64,000 bases of DNA, taken from positions 9,329,861 through 9,393,860 of the forward strand of contig OZ038498.1 in NCBI GenBank assembly GCA_964036315.1, given 5' to 3'. The translations under genes and the position numbers were made by a program. The stretch is from Acanthosepion esculentum. Its lineage: Eukaryota > Mollusca > Cephalopoda > Sepiida > Sepiidae. A model generated the notes under the pieces. That model was not told where the DNA came from and did no database searches. It worked only from the letters and a program-made list of their open reading frames with translations. Below, piece by piece: positions 1 through 10,200 of this stretch. Numbering within the stretch: the first letter of the stretch is position 1; every line of letters starts with the position of its first letter.

Positions 1-135
1 AATATAAAAGTGAACATAGAAGTCAACACTTAGAGGCGACAGTCTGTTTCATGCTAGATGCAATCGGTGGCCTGACGATTGCATCTAGCATGAAACAGAC
101 TGTCGCCTCTAAGTGTTGACTTCTATGTTCACTTT

Positions 136-138
<3 letters not shown>
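1..138 (+). repeat. Palindromic MITE-like repeat with hammerhead core, copy 1
   Basis: Arms 5-66 and 76-137 are perfect reverse complements (62 bp each) around a 9-nt loop, followed directly by a (TA)n tract. The same sequence family recurs near 1306-1515, 2275-2475, 15020-15105, 33524-33654, 41731-41825 (minus) and 58406-58480. Fuller copies begin with GAAGAAATATAG next to (TA)n, so this copy starts before the window or is truncated. There is no coding capacity. The loop side of the right arm carries a hammerhead-like fold (listed separately). Confidence 0.85.
69..107 (+). ncRNA. Hammerhead ribozyme-like fold in palindromic repeat
   Basis: Stem I GGC (69-71) pairs with GCC (105-107). The core CTGACGA (72-78) fits CUGANGA. 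Stem II is weak (TGC/GCA inside 79-91). GAA is at 92-94, stem III is ACAG-A-CTGT (95-103), and C104 is the expected residue 5' of the cleavage site. All invariant core residues are present; weak stem II makes activity uncertain. Hammerheads with minimal stem III are known from Penelope-like elements and retrozymes. Confidence 0.5.

Positions 139-209
<71 letters not shown>
139..209. repeat. (TA)n microsatellite
   Basis: About 35 uninterrupted TA dinucleotides directly abut the palindromic repeat. Open frames of alternating Y and I across it are artefacts. Confidence 0.97.
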
Positions 210-211
<2 letters not shown>

Positions 212-556
212 CGATTTCGCCCCAAGCAAGGAAGTAATGCCACTGAGATACTGGGGTGTGGAAGAGTTAGAAACATTGCTAAGGAGCAAGAACAAAGAAG
301 AGTAATCAGAAGAAGAGTAGATAGTGATTGACATTGCACTTAAATCTTTCGAGATTAAAGTTGTCTAGAAAGCACGGAGACGGAAGGGAGTTCCACAAGC
401 GAGAAGTGGGAGAAAAGAAACTGTTTACATAGAATTTACAGTTACATCTAACCTAAAATCGTATATTTCTATGGAAAAAGTACGTAATATCGGAAACAGA
501 GCGTTTATAAATGTAGACAGTGTGGACGTGGGAATATACACTACATGTTGACTGTC

Positions 557-690
557 AGTTTCAGACCAATATATGTGTGTGTGTCTCTGTGTGTTTGTGT
601 GTGTGCGTTCGTGTGTGTGGGGGGGATTGCGTTTGTGTGTGGGGGGGTGCGTTTGTGTGGGGGGGTTGCGTTTGTGTGTTTTCGCATCCA
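557..690 (+). repeat. GT/G-rich simple repeat
   Basis: Degenerate (GT)n interrupted by runs of six to seven G, in 15-25 bp periods. Bases 210-556 and 691-1200 show no recognisable gene or repeat; they are AT-rich anonymous sequence. Confidence 0.85.
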
Positions 691-1229
691 GGGTACGTAT
701 ATATACAGGTACATACACGTGTACGCACACCCATTATTAAAAAGCGAGATCTCGTGCCTCCATCTCTCTACACGGGAACTGTAAACAAACTCGCAAAATC
801 CAAAATAATTACGCATTTAAATAACCCAGAAAGGATTGATAAGTCATAAAAATACCGAAATCTATTAATCAACCATCTCTCCAATCGGCACTTTTAAACT
901 CACGCCGATATTCTTCATATGGACCGACAATGTTTAATTACCTTCATTCAATGGTTTTCAGAATAAATGTTCAATTTAAATTCATGAAAAAAAAAAGGAA
1001 AATAAACTGCAATTCTTGTAACATTTCACGGATTAGGGAGAAGAATCTATTTTTAAATTGAAATATACGATAAAGATAATTTCCAAATAAAAGAAATTGA
1101 AAGGAACGTTAATATTTTTGAATGATTGATATCGAGAATACTAACTTATTAAATTAGTTTTGATCAATTGAAATTCAGGCCCTGAAATCAGGAAACACAT
1201 TTTTTGTTGCGTTCACTTTTCCATTTGAT

Positions 1230-1306
1230 CTCTCTCTCCCTCTCTCTCTCTCGCTCTCACACACAAACACACACACACGCACATACATATATATATATAT
1301 ATATAT
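1230..1306. repeat. Compound CT / CA / TA microsatellite
   Basis: A (CT)n run passes into (CA)n and then (TA)n, ending at the start of the next palindromic repeat copy. Confidence 0.9.
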
Positions 1307-1510
1307 GAAGAAATATAGTTTTACGGTGTGCTATATTTACGAGATAAAGTGCTCAATATCAGAGATAGACCGTGTGTAAATATAAAAGTGAACATTGAAG
1401 TCAGCACTTAGAGGCGACACCCTATTTTATGCTAGACGCAATCGTCAGGCCACGATTGCGTCTAGCATGAAACTGACTGTCGCCTCTAAGTGTTGACTTC
1501 AGTGTTCACC

Positions 1511-1515
<5 letters not shown>
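1306..1515 (+). repeat. Palindromic MITE-like repeat, copy 2 (fuller length)
   Basis: Contains the outer segment beginning GAAGAAATATAG, then the TAAAAGTGAACAT arm and its inverted partner ending in GTGTTCACC at about 1509. The arms are mismatched in the middle (left CACCCTATTTTATGC, right TAGCATGAAACTGAC), so the hammerhead core is damaged (CCACGA in place of CUGACGA). Flanked on both sides by (TA)n. Confidence 0.8.

Positions 1516-1545
<30 letters not shown>
1514..1545. repeat. (TA)n microsatellite
   Basis: About 15 TA units follow the palindromic repeat. From 1546 to 2270 I see only AT-rich anonymous sequence. It includes a degenerate hammerhead-like CCTGAAGATGATC on the minus strand near 1745-1770 that lacks the GAAA core. 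Confidence 0.9.
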
Positions 1546-1549
<4 letters not shown>

Positions 1550-2274
1550 TTTAGGCAGTATATCTTCATTCAAGTATGTTTGGTTGAATAATCAAAATAT
1601 ATTATGTCTATTTATTTTATTGCAATCCTCTCAAATTCACGGATCAGTTTCTAGCGTGCTGTTACAAAAACAACGATTAAGAAAGACACCGTAGTTTTGG
1701 TTATTTCATTTATTTTCTCAAGTACTTTAAATCTCATCCAAGATCATCTTCAGGGATGACTTGCTAAGACAAAAATGAATATAATTTATGTTTGTCAATT
1801 TATTTTTGTAAGTGCGCATGAAACGCGCTCCGTTATAGTCAATTTACTTTAAGAATATGTAAGGGAGGTATTTTTTTATTTTAAGGTCTTAAAAATATTC
1901 AATCGCAATGCAATTTTTTTTAAAGAAAAATAAAGATTTTTTACAATTTGAGCATCCCAAAACATTGCTTTTATAGACATTTTTAAAATATTGTTGCTAT
2001 ACTCATAATTAATGTTATTTAGTGTCGGTTTCATTTTCTTATATAAAGCGCTTCGAGAATTTGATTTTTTTCATGTTGGAGTATACTTGTATTCTCAATT
2101 AATATTTCTCTAAAACGTGAATGTAGACAGGAATTTTTTTTTAAATGTTGTGAAATAGAACTTGAAGCCTTCTTGATAGTGTCGTTGTCGTGAAGCCAAC
2201 ATATATATTTGCGTTTTCGTCAGAGATACAATCTCCCACAGGATAATTAAATTGATAGATAGAGAGCGAGATAG

Positions 2275-2475
2275 AGAGTTTTAAAGTATGCTATATTTAT
2301 GGGTAAAAGTGCACAATATGAGGGATATATGTAAATATAAAGGTGGACACTGACACCGATTGGCGACAGAGTTCTCATGATTGATTGCAACTCCATCGAT
2401 GGCCTGAAGATTGAGTTAAAGAATGAAACAGACTGTCGCTAATCGGTGTTAGTCTCAATGTTCACTTTTTATATT
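2275..2475 (+). repeat. Palindromic MITE-like repeat, diverged copy 3
   Basis: Same layout as copies 1 and 2 (TTTAAAGTATGCTATATTTATGGG, then paired arms containing CGATTGGCGACAG and CTGTCGCTAATCG) but with many substitutions, so this is an older or distinct subfamily. The hammerhead core is retained at 2401-2440. Confidence 0.7.
2401..2440 (+). ncRNA. Hammerhead-like fold in diverged palindromic repeat
   Basis: GGC (2401-2403), CTGAAGA (2404-2410), GAAAC (2425-2429), stem III ACAG-A-CTGT, C2437, then GCT (2438-2440), which pairs with GGC using one G-U. Stem II is poor. The core is conserved although the arms have diverged, which suggests selection during spread. Confidence 0.4.
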
Positions 2476-2562
2476 TGCACATCCAAGATTAATGGCACGT
2501 TGCGAAATCCGTTTTTAAAGCAGAAACGTTGATATCATAAATGGTAGAGTTTAATGACAGAC

Positions 2563-2878
2563 GCTGCTCGGCCTGGAGGCCAGGATCAAAGTGTAGTATC
2601 TGTTCGCAGATCGCTCGCTTTGTCGGCCTTTTGGCTGAGAGCGTCACTTGATACTTACCTGGTGTAGGGATTCGTCCCTGCGCTGGTGGTATCATGGCTA
2701 CGACTAGCTTGGACCGGCTCCGGCCTGGACCAGCTATGACAAGCCAAGACTAGCTTAGACCAGCTTGGACAAGCTATGACCAGCTAAGACCCACGGCCCG
2801 GGTGAAAACACTCGGGTCCCCACGTTAAAAACCGACCTTGTGTCACAACCTGACTCAGTGGGGGGTCAAGTAAATACC
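2563..2878 (+). mobile_element. SINE with U2 snRNA-derived head, copy 1
   Basis: A 16-bp target-site duplication (GAGTTTAATGACAGAC at 2547-2562; one mismatch at 2879-2894) brackets a 316-bp element. Its 5' end (2563-2605) matches the start of U2 snRNA: CTCGGCCT, then GATCAAAG and GTGTAGTATCTGTTC, the last containing the branch-site recognition GTAGTA. By eye about 37 of the first 46 U2 bases match. A second U2-like 5' hairpin (GTCGGCCTTTTGGCTGAG) follows at about 2622-2639, then ATACTTACCTGG, identical to the U1 snRNA 5' end, then decamer-like GACCAGCTTGGACAAGC repeats and a 3' domain (2812-2870). It is not a U2 gene: homology stops after CTGTTC. SINEs with snRNA heads (SINEU) are known in crocodilians. 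Confidence 0.8.
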
Positions 2879-2894
2879 GAGTTTAAAGACAGAC

Positions 2895-3374
2895 ATAATG
2901 ATGAGAAATGCATCCTAGTGCAAGAGACGTAGAAACTATTCAAACTTGTGGCTAACATGATACTGATTTAGCCAAGTTTACACAAAAACAAATTAGAAAA
3001 ATACGTGCATATAAATTTATTGTTGAGCATTCATACATAAGCATATGCAAACACAGAGACACGTTTTAAAATACAAAGAAATTTTTTTAAAAATCAAATA
3101 GCTGGAGCACAAAACGCCTGTACCAAGTCTACTTTTTGCTAATGAAACAAAATGGCCGCCATTGTTTGGCGGGAAAAAAGGAAAACTTCAAGTGTGAATA
3201 AACGACCATCTGTGTTCGTTGAGCGTAGATTAAGAGACGAACTTTAATTTCACACCCACCTGAACACATTTAGTCGAGTGAATGCTAGCAAAGGACAGAC
3301 GCGTTACTGTTTACATGGCGCTATAAGAGACTAGCTAGCAGTTTTTCGGCGTTGGCTAAAGATTGAGTTAGAGC

Positions 3375-3377
<3 letters not shown>
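2895..3377. other. Anonymous sequence with promoter-like motifs
   Basis: No gene or recognisable repeat. GC is slightly higher around 3140-3260, where YY1-like and E2F-like motifs occur (listed separately). Confidence 0.6.
3149..3176 (+). promoter_or_regulatory. YY1-like plus E2F-like motif pair
   Basis: AAAATGGCCGCC (3149-3160) resembles the YY1 element. TTTGGCGGGAAA (3165-3176) matches the E2F consensus exactly. The two sit 4 bp apart in sequence without visible repeats. Such pairs are typical of cell-cycle promoters, but no exon was recognised downstream. Confidence 0.35.

Positions 3378-3379
<2 letters not shown>

Positions 3380-3405
<26 letters not shown>
3380..3405. repeat. (GA)n microsatellite
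   Basis: About 13 GA units followed by purine-rich sequence to about 3590. Confidence 0.9.
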
Positions 3406-3679
3406 GAAAAATAAGAGAGGAAAAGAGAAAAGATTGATGTGTGAAAACTCAAATGAAAATGTGAGACAAATACTTGCGAGGAAACGAATGACTGAGAAAG
3501 AAAGGTAAGAAAAATATCATATTCGAGGGAGAAAATAAAAGAAATTATGAATAAAAGGAAACCTGAGGAGGGAGAGAAAAAGAAAATTGCTATCATTTTT
3601 ATTCATATTCACATGAAATAAAACCCCTTTGCCATATTTGATATGATATAGTATACAAAATAACGCTCGACAACTAATA

Positions 3680-3928
3680 TATATATATATATTTGTGTAT
3701 TTAGACACCAATCCTTCTTTCATGCACATTTCATTGAATACGACAGACAAGGTGCTTTTATTTAGTTTTTTATACAATTTCTCATGCGATCTAATATTTT
3801 TTTTCTTTTCGGACAGTTTTTATATAATTTATCATCCGAAAATGAAAAAAATTATGAGATCGCATGAGAAATTGTATAAAAAAATAAATAAAATCATCTT
3901 GTCTGTTGCATTCAATGAAATGTGCATA

Positions 3929-3995
<67 letters not shown>
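3680..3995. repeat. Long palindrome flanked by (TA)n
   Basis: Left arm about 3721-3820 (GCACATTTCATTGAA to TCTTTTCGGA) is the reverse complement of about 3836-3931 (TCCGAAAATG to TTCAATGAAATGTGC), with scattered mismatches, around a 15-nt centre. (TA)n runs lie at 3680-3693 and about 3931-3995. No coding potential; this is a foldback or MITE-type element inserted in a TA tract. A less orderly AT-rich stretch without features follows to 4285. Confidence 0.8.
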
Positions 3996-3998
<3 letters not shown>

Positions 3999-4284
3999 AC
4001 ATCATATAGATGAGACGAAAGTGTGTACGTTATGTTTTATGAGCACGGATATACGTTCTATGAGGATAGAATGTTTTGAATGCAAATAAGTAAATGACGA
4101 GAACCAAATTGTTTCAATTAGGAAAAGCTTTCAATAGTTGTACCCAAACGCTGTAGCCTACATTTTTCATGCAATCATGTTAAATTAAACTGTTTTCTTT
4201 TTGTGTACCGACGACGCTTTTTATGTGATAGTTACACCTTTTTAATGCACTCATAACATGACGATCGATATATCCTCTTATAGT

Positions 4285-5095
4285 CAGTTTTAGTTTGGTT
4301 TGATTTGTTTTACGGCATATCAACATCTCAATGGGTTATTTAATGCCGACAACATTTTTATTGCTGGTAATAATTTTTTTCAAAATTTCTTGCTGATAAT
4401 AAGGTACTGACGGTAATAATTATTTTCAAAAACTCATTGCTGGCAATAATTTCTCAGAAAAATGTATTGCTGGTAATAAAACCTATTTTTATACTTTCAT
4501 AGAGTTTTGACTCCAGTTTGGGGGTTAGCTATTTGCCCATACGGTCAGAGTGGGACTGAGAACACCAGCAATTAAGAGGTGGTTCCACGCTCCTCAATCA
4601 CAGTCCTTGCTCTTGGATGTAGTTTATCGTCTTACCCAGGACGCGGGTGTAGTTTATCGTCTTGCCAAGGATGCAGATATTGTTTATCGTCTTACCCAGG
4701 ACGTAGATGTAGTTTATTGTCTTACCCAGGATGCAGATGTAGTTATCCAGGACGCGGGTGTAGTTTATCGTCTTGCCAAGGATGCAGATACTGTTTATCG
4801 TCTTACCCAGGACGTAGATGTAGTTTATTGTCTTACCCAGGATGCAGATGTAGTTATCCAGGAAGCGGATGAAGTTTATCGTCTTACCCAGGAAGCGTGT
4901 TTAATTTATCGTCTTACCCAGAACGTAGATGTAGTTTATTGTCTTACCCAGAACGCGGATGTAGTTTATCGTCTTACCCAGGACGCGGATGTAGTTTATC
5001 GTCTTACCCAGGACGCGGATGTAGTTTATCGTCTTACCCAGGACGCGGATGTTGTTTATCGTCTTACCCAGGACGCTAGTCAGTTTTATCTCTTG
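4285..5095 (+). repeat. Dispersed composite repeat with two internal VNTRs, copy 1
   Basis: Starts with a TTTGGTTTGATTTG segment and TTTACGGCATATCAAC, passes through an AT-rich VNTR built on ATTGCTGGTAATAAT (about 4355-4490), then GGGGTTAGCTATTTGCCCA and CCAGCAATTAAGAGGTGG, and ends in the 30-bp minisatellite. The same order occurs at 24785-25185 (+), 25828-26090 (-), 46395-46600 (+, truncated) and 61775-62330 (-). No transposase or tRNA promoter is visible, so the class is unknown. Confidence 0.7.
4617..5085 (+). repeat. 30-bp minisatellite (about 15 units)
   Basis: Unit GATGTAGTTTATCGTCTTAC plus CCAGGACGCG. Five nearly identical units lie at 4930-5080, and shortened units (CCAGGATGCAGATGTAGTTAT) at 4730-4760 and 4850. 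Because 30 is a multiple of 3, one frame reads as DVVYRLTQDA repeats and stays open for about 200 codons. No start context, homology or splice signal supports a protein. Confidence 0.9.
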
Positions 5096-5960
5096 AACCA
5101 AAAAATATATATAACATGGTTTTATAGAAGAAATATATTTTTCAAATCCACATAATATGACAATGCATGCATCAGCACTTTAATTTTATTCCTAAAACAA
5201 AAAATTACTTAATTTTATTTCTAAAACGAAAATTACGGTTAATCAGAGTTTCGCTTTTTTCTCAATTCTTCTTCGCAAAAGCTGTGATCTGGAACAGTCT
5301 TGCTTCTTGATGCACAGAAAGTTTTCTTAGATATTTCTATCAAACGAAATGTAATTTGTATCCGAATAGAATCTGCGAACAGAAAGAAAACGTCCTTTTC
5401 GTTTAATAAATGATTTCAGGTTCGGTATACAGCAGCCATCTTGTTCCGTCTTGAGCAGTTTTAGTGTTAACTATTAAAGGCTATTAATTATTTTCTCTCT
5501 TCACTTTTTATCAATTTATCACTTACGACAGCTGTTTACGTGAATTGTATCTTAAATCTATTTGACAAAATATAAGCTATAAATTCTATATTTACAGCAT
5601 GCAATGAGAATTAAATTTTCATGTCTTTCTGTCAATAAGACGATGACCTTTTGTACATTTAAGTGCATGTAAACACAATGTGTATAGGGAATTGGAAGGG
5701 AATAAACTATAACGTCAGGAAAAGATACTTTTCAGTTATAAAGAGTCTATAAAATATGTAAATAAGGACTCCTCCTGCTATTTATTGACTAATACTTATT
5801 TCATAGTATTTCTACTGCTTTTTATTAGAAGTCCTAGACCGTCATTCGGCAAGCGTAAGCAGAGTGAATGAAAAATAATGAAATAACCGTAGAATGACGA
5901 TTTCACAGTTGCAATAAAAGCTCTGCTCTATTTCAGACATTTTCTTCGGCTTCAGATCTC
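5096..5960. other. Anonymous AT-rich sequence
   Basis: No gene or repeat recognised. A YY1-like CAGCCATCTTG lies at 5433-5443, next to TTGTTCCG; nothing else supports a promoter here. Confidence 0.5.
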
Positions 5961-5964
5961 ATCC

Positions 5965-6460
5965 TCGAGTAAGAGTCTCAAGCAATCAACGCAGGCATCC
6001 CTCAAGGTTCGCTTCTCGGTTCGAACCCTTTTCCTACTTTACATAAATGACCTGCCAAAGAGTATACTGCGGACATTTGTGAACCTCCAAAATCCTAGAT
6101 GACCACGGCTTGACAACTGATCTCACCTCTGACCTTGCTCTAACAACTCAGTGGGGAAAAACTGGAATTAATGTCTCGAAAACGCAACTTGTGACATCCC
6201 CTCATCGCCGAGTGCACCCAGAACTTTCACCAATCCCCTTCAACGGATGCTCCTTCAGGGAGGCTCCTTACACCCAGACCCCTCATGTAGAACTCGTCGT
6301 ACATACGACCCATTGCTAAAGATGCTGAAAAGATGTCCGGTTCCCTGTGCAGCTCCAGCAAATACCTGACTACATCTGCTATACGCTAGTTTTACAAGAG
6401 CCACATCAAACCGAAAATGGAGTACCGCCTCTATATAGTAAACAGGAGCTGGCCAGTCTT
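5965..6460 (+). pseudogene. Non-LTR retrotransposon reverse transcriptase fossil, copy 1
   Basis: Translation gives QAINAGIPQGSLLGS at 5972-6015, the classic non-LTR RT block (G-[VI]-PQGS-x-L-G-P). In another frame, TTTACATAAATGACCTGCCA gives YINDLP. Downstream fragments KDAEKM, SLCSSSKY and SHIKPKMEY match the thumb-proximal region of Jockey/CR1/RTE-like RTs. Frameshifts and stops break it, and it ends near 6440 before a second copy of the same region begins at about 6560. Clade assignment by eye is not safe. Confidence 0.7.
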
Positions 6461-6559
6461 CAGTTTGAAAGTTTTTAGATTACCTATACAGTTCTTAATT
6501 AGCAGAGTCTACTCAGTTATAAAGTCCTTCCTAACGGGTAGGTTCCTGAAGGTAAATCG

Positions 6560-7420
6560 TTAATGATCAGTCCTCCGAATCCCAGGTGATCAACGCGGGC
6601 GTCTCCCAAGGTTCGCTTCCCGGTCCAACCCCATTCCTCCTCTACATAAGTGATCGGCCAAAGAGTATATTCCGGTCATTTGTCATCCGGTCAGATATAT
6701 TCCGATCTATACTGTTGATACAACGGTAAAAGACCCACGATGACCAGAGCTTGGCAGCTGATCTCACCTCTGACCGAGCTCTATAGCTCAGTTTGGGGAA
6801 AAACTGACTGGTCACATTCAGTGCCTCAAAAACCAAACACTTGCTTTCCACCCTCGGCGATCGGACGCAGAAATTCCCTAATCGCAATGAATGGGTGTTT
6901 CCCCAGGGAGGTTCAGTGCTTTGTGCGCCTATCTGGACTTAAACTCAACCCAGACTTCAAGTGGAACTCGTAACGATCGCGCTAAAGATACCGGAAAAAT
7001 TGTCGGTTCCCTTTACTGTTCCGGCAATCCACTACCTTTATATGAGCCAGATCTCACCGAAACTGGAGTATTGCTGCCCAGTCTTTTCTTTCCGCTTTCC
7101 ATAGATTCCAGCCCCTTTCTCACAAGCCTCTCGCGGCTCTATTGCTATTTCCATGGAGAGTGTTCAGATGTACGACACTCCTTATTTCCAGCAGTCTTAA
7201 ATTTCACGGCTGAGACCTGCCATGCCCCACGCACATTGTAGAGAAACACACCTCATTCCCTTCATAATCCTGTGGTGAAAAGTAAATTCCATTCAAGCAG
7301 CTTATTCCCACGATCCCACGAACCACTCCCTTGTGAAACAGACTCCTCAGAGGTTCTTTTCACGATCACTACAATCTTAACCTGTTATGCCTCGGATGAG
7401 CTTATATGTGGAAAATAACG
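6560..7420 (+). pseudogene. Non-LTR retrotransposon reverse transcriptase fossil, copy 2
   Basis: At about 6566-6680 the frame reads SSESQVINAGVSQGSLPG then PTPFLLYISDRPKSIF, equivalent to INAGVPQGSVLGP and FLLYINDLP. The catalytic FADD box is degraded to TVDTTV near 6712. DDQSLAADL-like, LSGLKLNPDFKWNS (about 6925-6970) and TELEYCCP-like segments follow in shifting frames, and a YCYFHGECSD segment near 7140-7170 corresponds to the C-terminal YRYFHGKCS motif. It overlaps no intact frame. Copies 1 and 2 sit head to tail, so either a tandem duplication or two independent insertions occurred. Confidence 0.75.
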
Positions 7421-7494
7421 CCTGTACCACTTACTATGTAAACCTGTACATCGACTGACCATCTGGCCTTATATAGGTTGATCATCATTGGACA

Positions 7495-8067
7495 AAATAG
7501 GATAGAGGGACACTATTTACATTATTCGGACTATTGTTTTCATCTTTGTCGCCATATTTATCACAACGTTTCAGATGGATGGAATGTCGAAGTGAACTCT
7601 TGCCATGTTTAATGGATGTCAGTTATCTGTTAATTCCCCTCTCCAAGTTCTCCACTGCCTTAACTCACACTCTGGTTCCTGTCTATTGGATCTAACTAAC
7701 GCCTTTATCCACTGTGCCATGTGTCCTTCAGGATATCTGTGTATAAATTTCTGGGTATTATAAACCTAATGTCTTCAGCAATCGTTTTTTAAGAGAGCTC
7801 ATATTGCAATCTTTTTGTTATTATCGCTTTTCTCTGGCACTCCTTATTACTGGTTCCCACAATGTATTCATTTCTATGCTTGGTCGGCTCAGGAGATTTT
7901 TGTGACCTAGCATATGTGCTGATTGCTTAAGTTGGAGAGGGGAATTAACAGGAGATAACTGACAACTGACATCCATTAAACATGGCACGTGGAACTAGAA
8001 CAGTCTACCGCAATGAGCGAAATAAAGGGTTCAGTTTGACATTCCAACCACTTGAAGGCCGAAGCGT
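7495..8067. mobile_element. Foldback SINE-hammerhead composite, heads of the 107-bp array
   Basis: Left part 7519-7720 is minus-strand: inverted 107-bp-type sequence (ACTATTTACATTATTCGG), then the inverted SINE body with its tRNA-like start (GGCACAGTGGATAAAGGCG reads from about 7722 to 7700). A segment at 7740-7920 is the reverse of 44885-45115. Right part 7935-8067 is plus-strand SINE tail (GGAGAGGGGAATTAACAGG, CATGGCACGTGGAACTAG) running into a decayed hammerhead head and the 107-bp array. The same foldback plan recurs at 19590-19925, 32086-32535 and 35225-35575. Confidence 0.65.
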
Positions 8068-10200
8068 ACAACGGCCGAAACGTTGTAACAAATATGGCGA
8101 CAAAGATGAGGACAATAGTCTGAATAATGTAAATAGTGTACATAATGCCTCATCTCAGAAATATAAACAGATACTGAACGGCCGAAACTTTATAATAAAT
8201 ATCACGACAAAGATGAGGACAATAGTCCGAATAATGTAAATAGTGTACATAATACCTCATCTCAGAAATATAGACAGATACTGAAAGGCCGAAACGTTGT
8301 AATAAATATGATGACAAAGATGAGGACAATAGTCCGAATAATGTAAATAGTGTACATAATACCTCATCTCAGAAATATAGACAGATACTGAACGGCCGAA
8401 ACTTTGTAATAAATATGACGACAAAGATGAGGACAATAGTCCGAATAATGTAAATAGTGTACATAATACCTCATCTCAGAAATATAGACAGATACTGAAC
8501 GGCCGAAACTTTGTAATAAATATGACGACAAAGATGAGGACAATAGTCGGAATAATATAAATAGTGTACATAATACCTCATCTCAGAAATATAGACAGAT
8601 ACTGAACGGCCGAAACTTTGTAATAAATATGACGACAAAGATGAGGACAATAGTCGGAATAATATAAATAGTGTACATAATACCTCATCTCAGAAATATA
8701 GACAGATACTGAACGGCCGAAACTTTATAATAAATATGACGACAAAGATGAGCACAATAGTCCGAATAATGTAAATAGTGTACATAATACCTCATCTCAG
8801 AAATATAGACAGATACTGAACGGCCGAAACTTTGTAATAAATATGACGACAAAGATGAGGACAATAGTCGGAATAATATAAATAGTGTACATAATACCTC
8901 ATCTCAGAAATATAGACAGATACTGAACGGCCGAAACGTTGTAACAAATATGGCGACAAAGCTGAGGACAATAGTCTGAATAATGTAAATAGTGTACATA
9001 ATACCTCATCTCAGAAATATAAACAGATACTGAACGGCCGAAACTTTATAATAAATATGACGACAAAGATGAGGACAATAGTCCGAATAATGTAAATAGT
9101 GTACATAATACCTCATCTCAGAAATATAGACAGATACTGAACGGCCGAAGCTTTGTAATAAATATGACGACAAAGATGAGCACAATAGTTCGAATAATGT
9201 AAATAGTGTACATAATACCTCATCTCAGAAATATAGACAGATACTTAACGGCCGAAACTTTATAATAAATATGACGACAAAGATGAGGACAATAGTCCGA
9301 ATAATGTAAATAGTGTACATAATACTTAATCTCAGAAATATATACAGATACTGAATTTCCGAAACGTAATAAATATGGCGACAAAGTTGAGGACAATAGC
9401 CCGAATAATGTAAATAATGTACATAATACCTCATCTCAGAAATATAGACAGATACTGAATTTCCGAAACGTTGTAATAAATATGGTGACAAAGATGAGGA
9501 CAATAGTCCGAATAATGTAAATAGTGTACATAATACCTCATCTCAGAAATATAGACAGATACTGAACGACTGAAACTTTGTAATAAATATGACGACAAAG
9601 ATGAGGACAATAGTCCGAATAATGTAAATAATGTACATAATACCTAATGTCAGAAATATAGACAGATACTGAATTTCCGAAACGTTGTAATAAATATGGC
9701 GACAAAGTTGAGGACAATAGCCCGAATAATGTAAATAATGTACATAATACCTCATCTCAGAAATATAGACAGATACTGAATTTCCGAAACGTTGTAATAA
9801 ATATGGCGACAAAGATGAGGACAATAGTCCGAATAATGTAAATAGTGTACATAATACCTCATCTCAGAAATATAGACAGATACTGAATTTCCGAAACGTT
9901 GTAATAAATATGGCAACAAAGATGAGGACAATAGTCCGAATAATGTAAATAATGTACATAATACCTCATTTCAGAAATATAGACAGATACTGAATTTCCG
10001 AATCGTTGTAATAAATATGGCGACAAAGATGAGGACAATAGTCCGAATAATGTAAATAGTGTACATAATACCTCATCTCAGAAATATAGACAGATACTGA
10101 ATTTCCGAAACGTTGTAATAAATATGGCGACAAAGATGAGGACAATAGTCCGAATAATGTAAATAGTGTACATAATACCTCATCTCAGAAATATCGCAGA
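8068..10200 (+). repeat. 107-bp tandem array, array 1 (about 20 units)
   Basis: Period measured as 107 bp from successive CAGATACTGAA positions (for example 8281 to 8388). Each unit reads GGCCGAAACGTTGTAATAAA, then ACAAAGATGAGGACAATAG, then CCTCATCTCAGAAATATAG. Units before about 9330 carry ctgaaCGGCCgaaacTTTg. Units from about 9350 on carry ctgaaTTTCCgaaacGTTg. The block structure shows local expansion of two variants. There is no stable reading frame because 107 is not a multiple of 3. Confidence 0.95.

Noticed and set aside
2563..2640. Genuine U2 snRNA gene
   Set aside because: Similarity ends after about 46 bases, there is no Sm site, and target duplications mark it as a retroposon.
4550..5155. 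201-codon frame with DVVYRLTQDA repeats
   Set aside because: Coincides with the 30-bp minisatellite and has no support as a gene.
8068..10200. CRISPR-like regular array
   Set aside because: Whole 107-bp units repeat without unique spacers, and the genome is eukaryotic in character.
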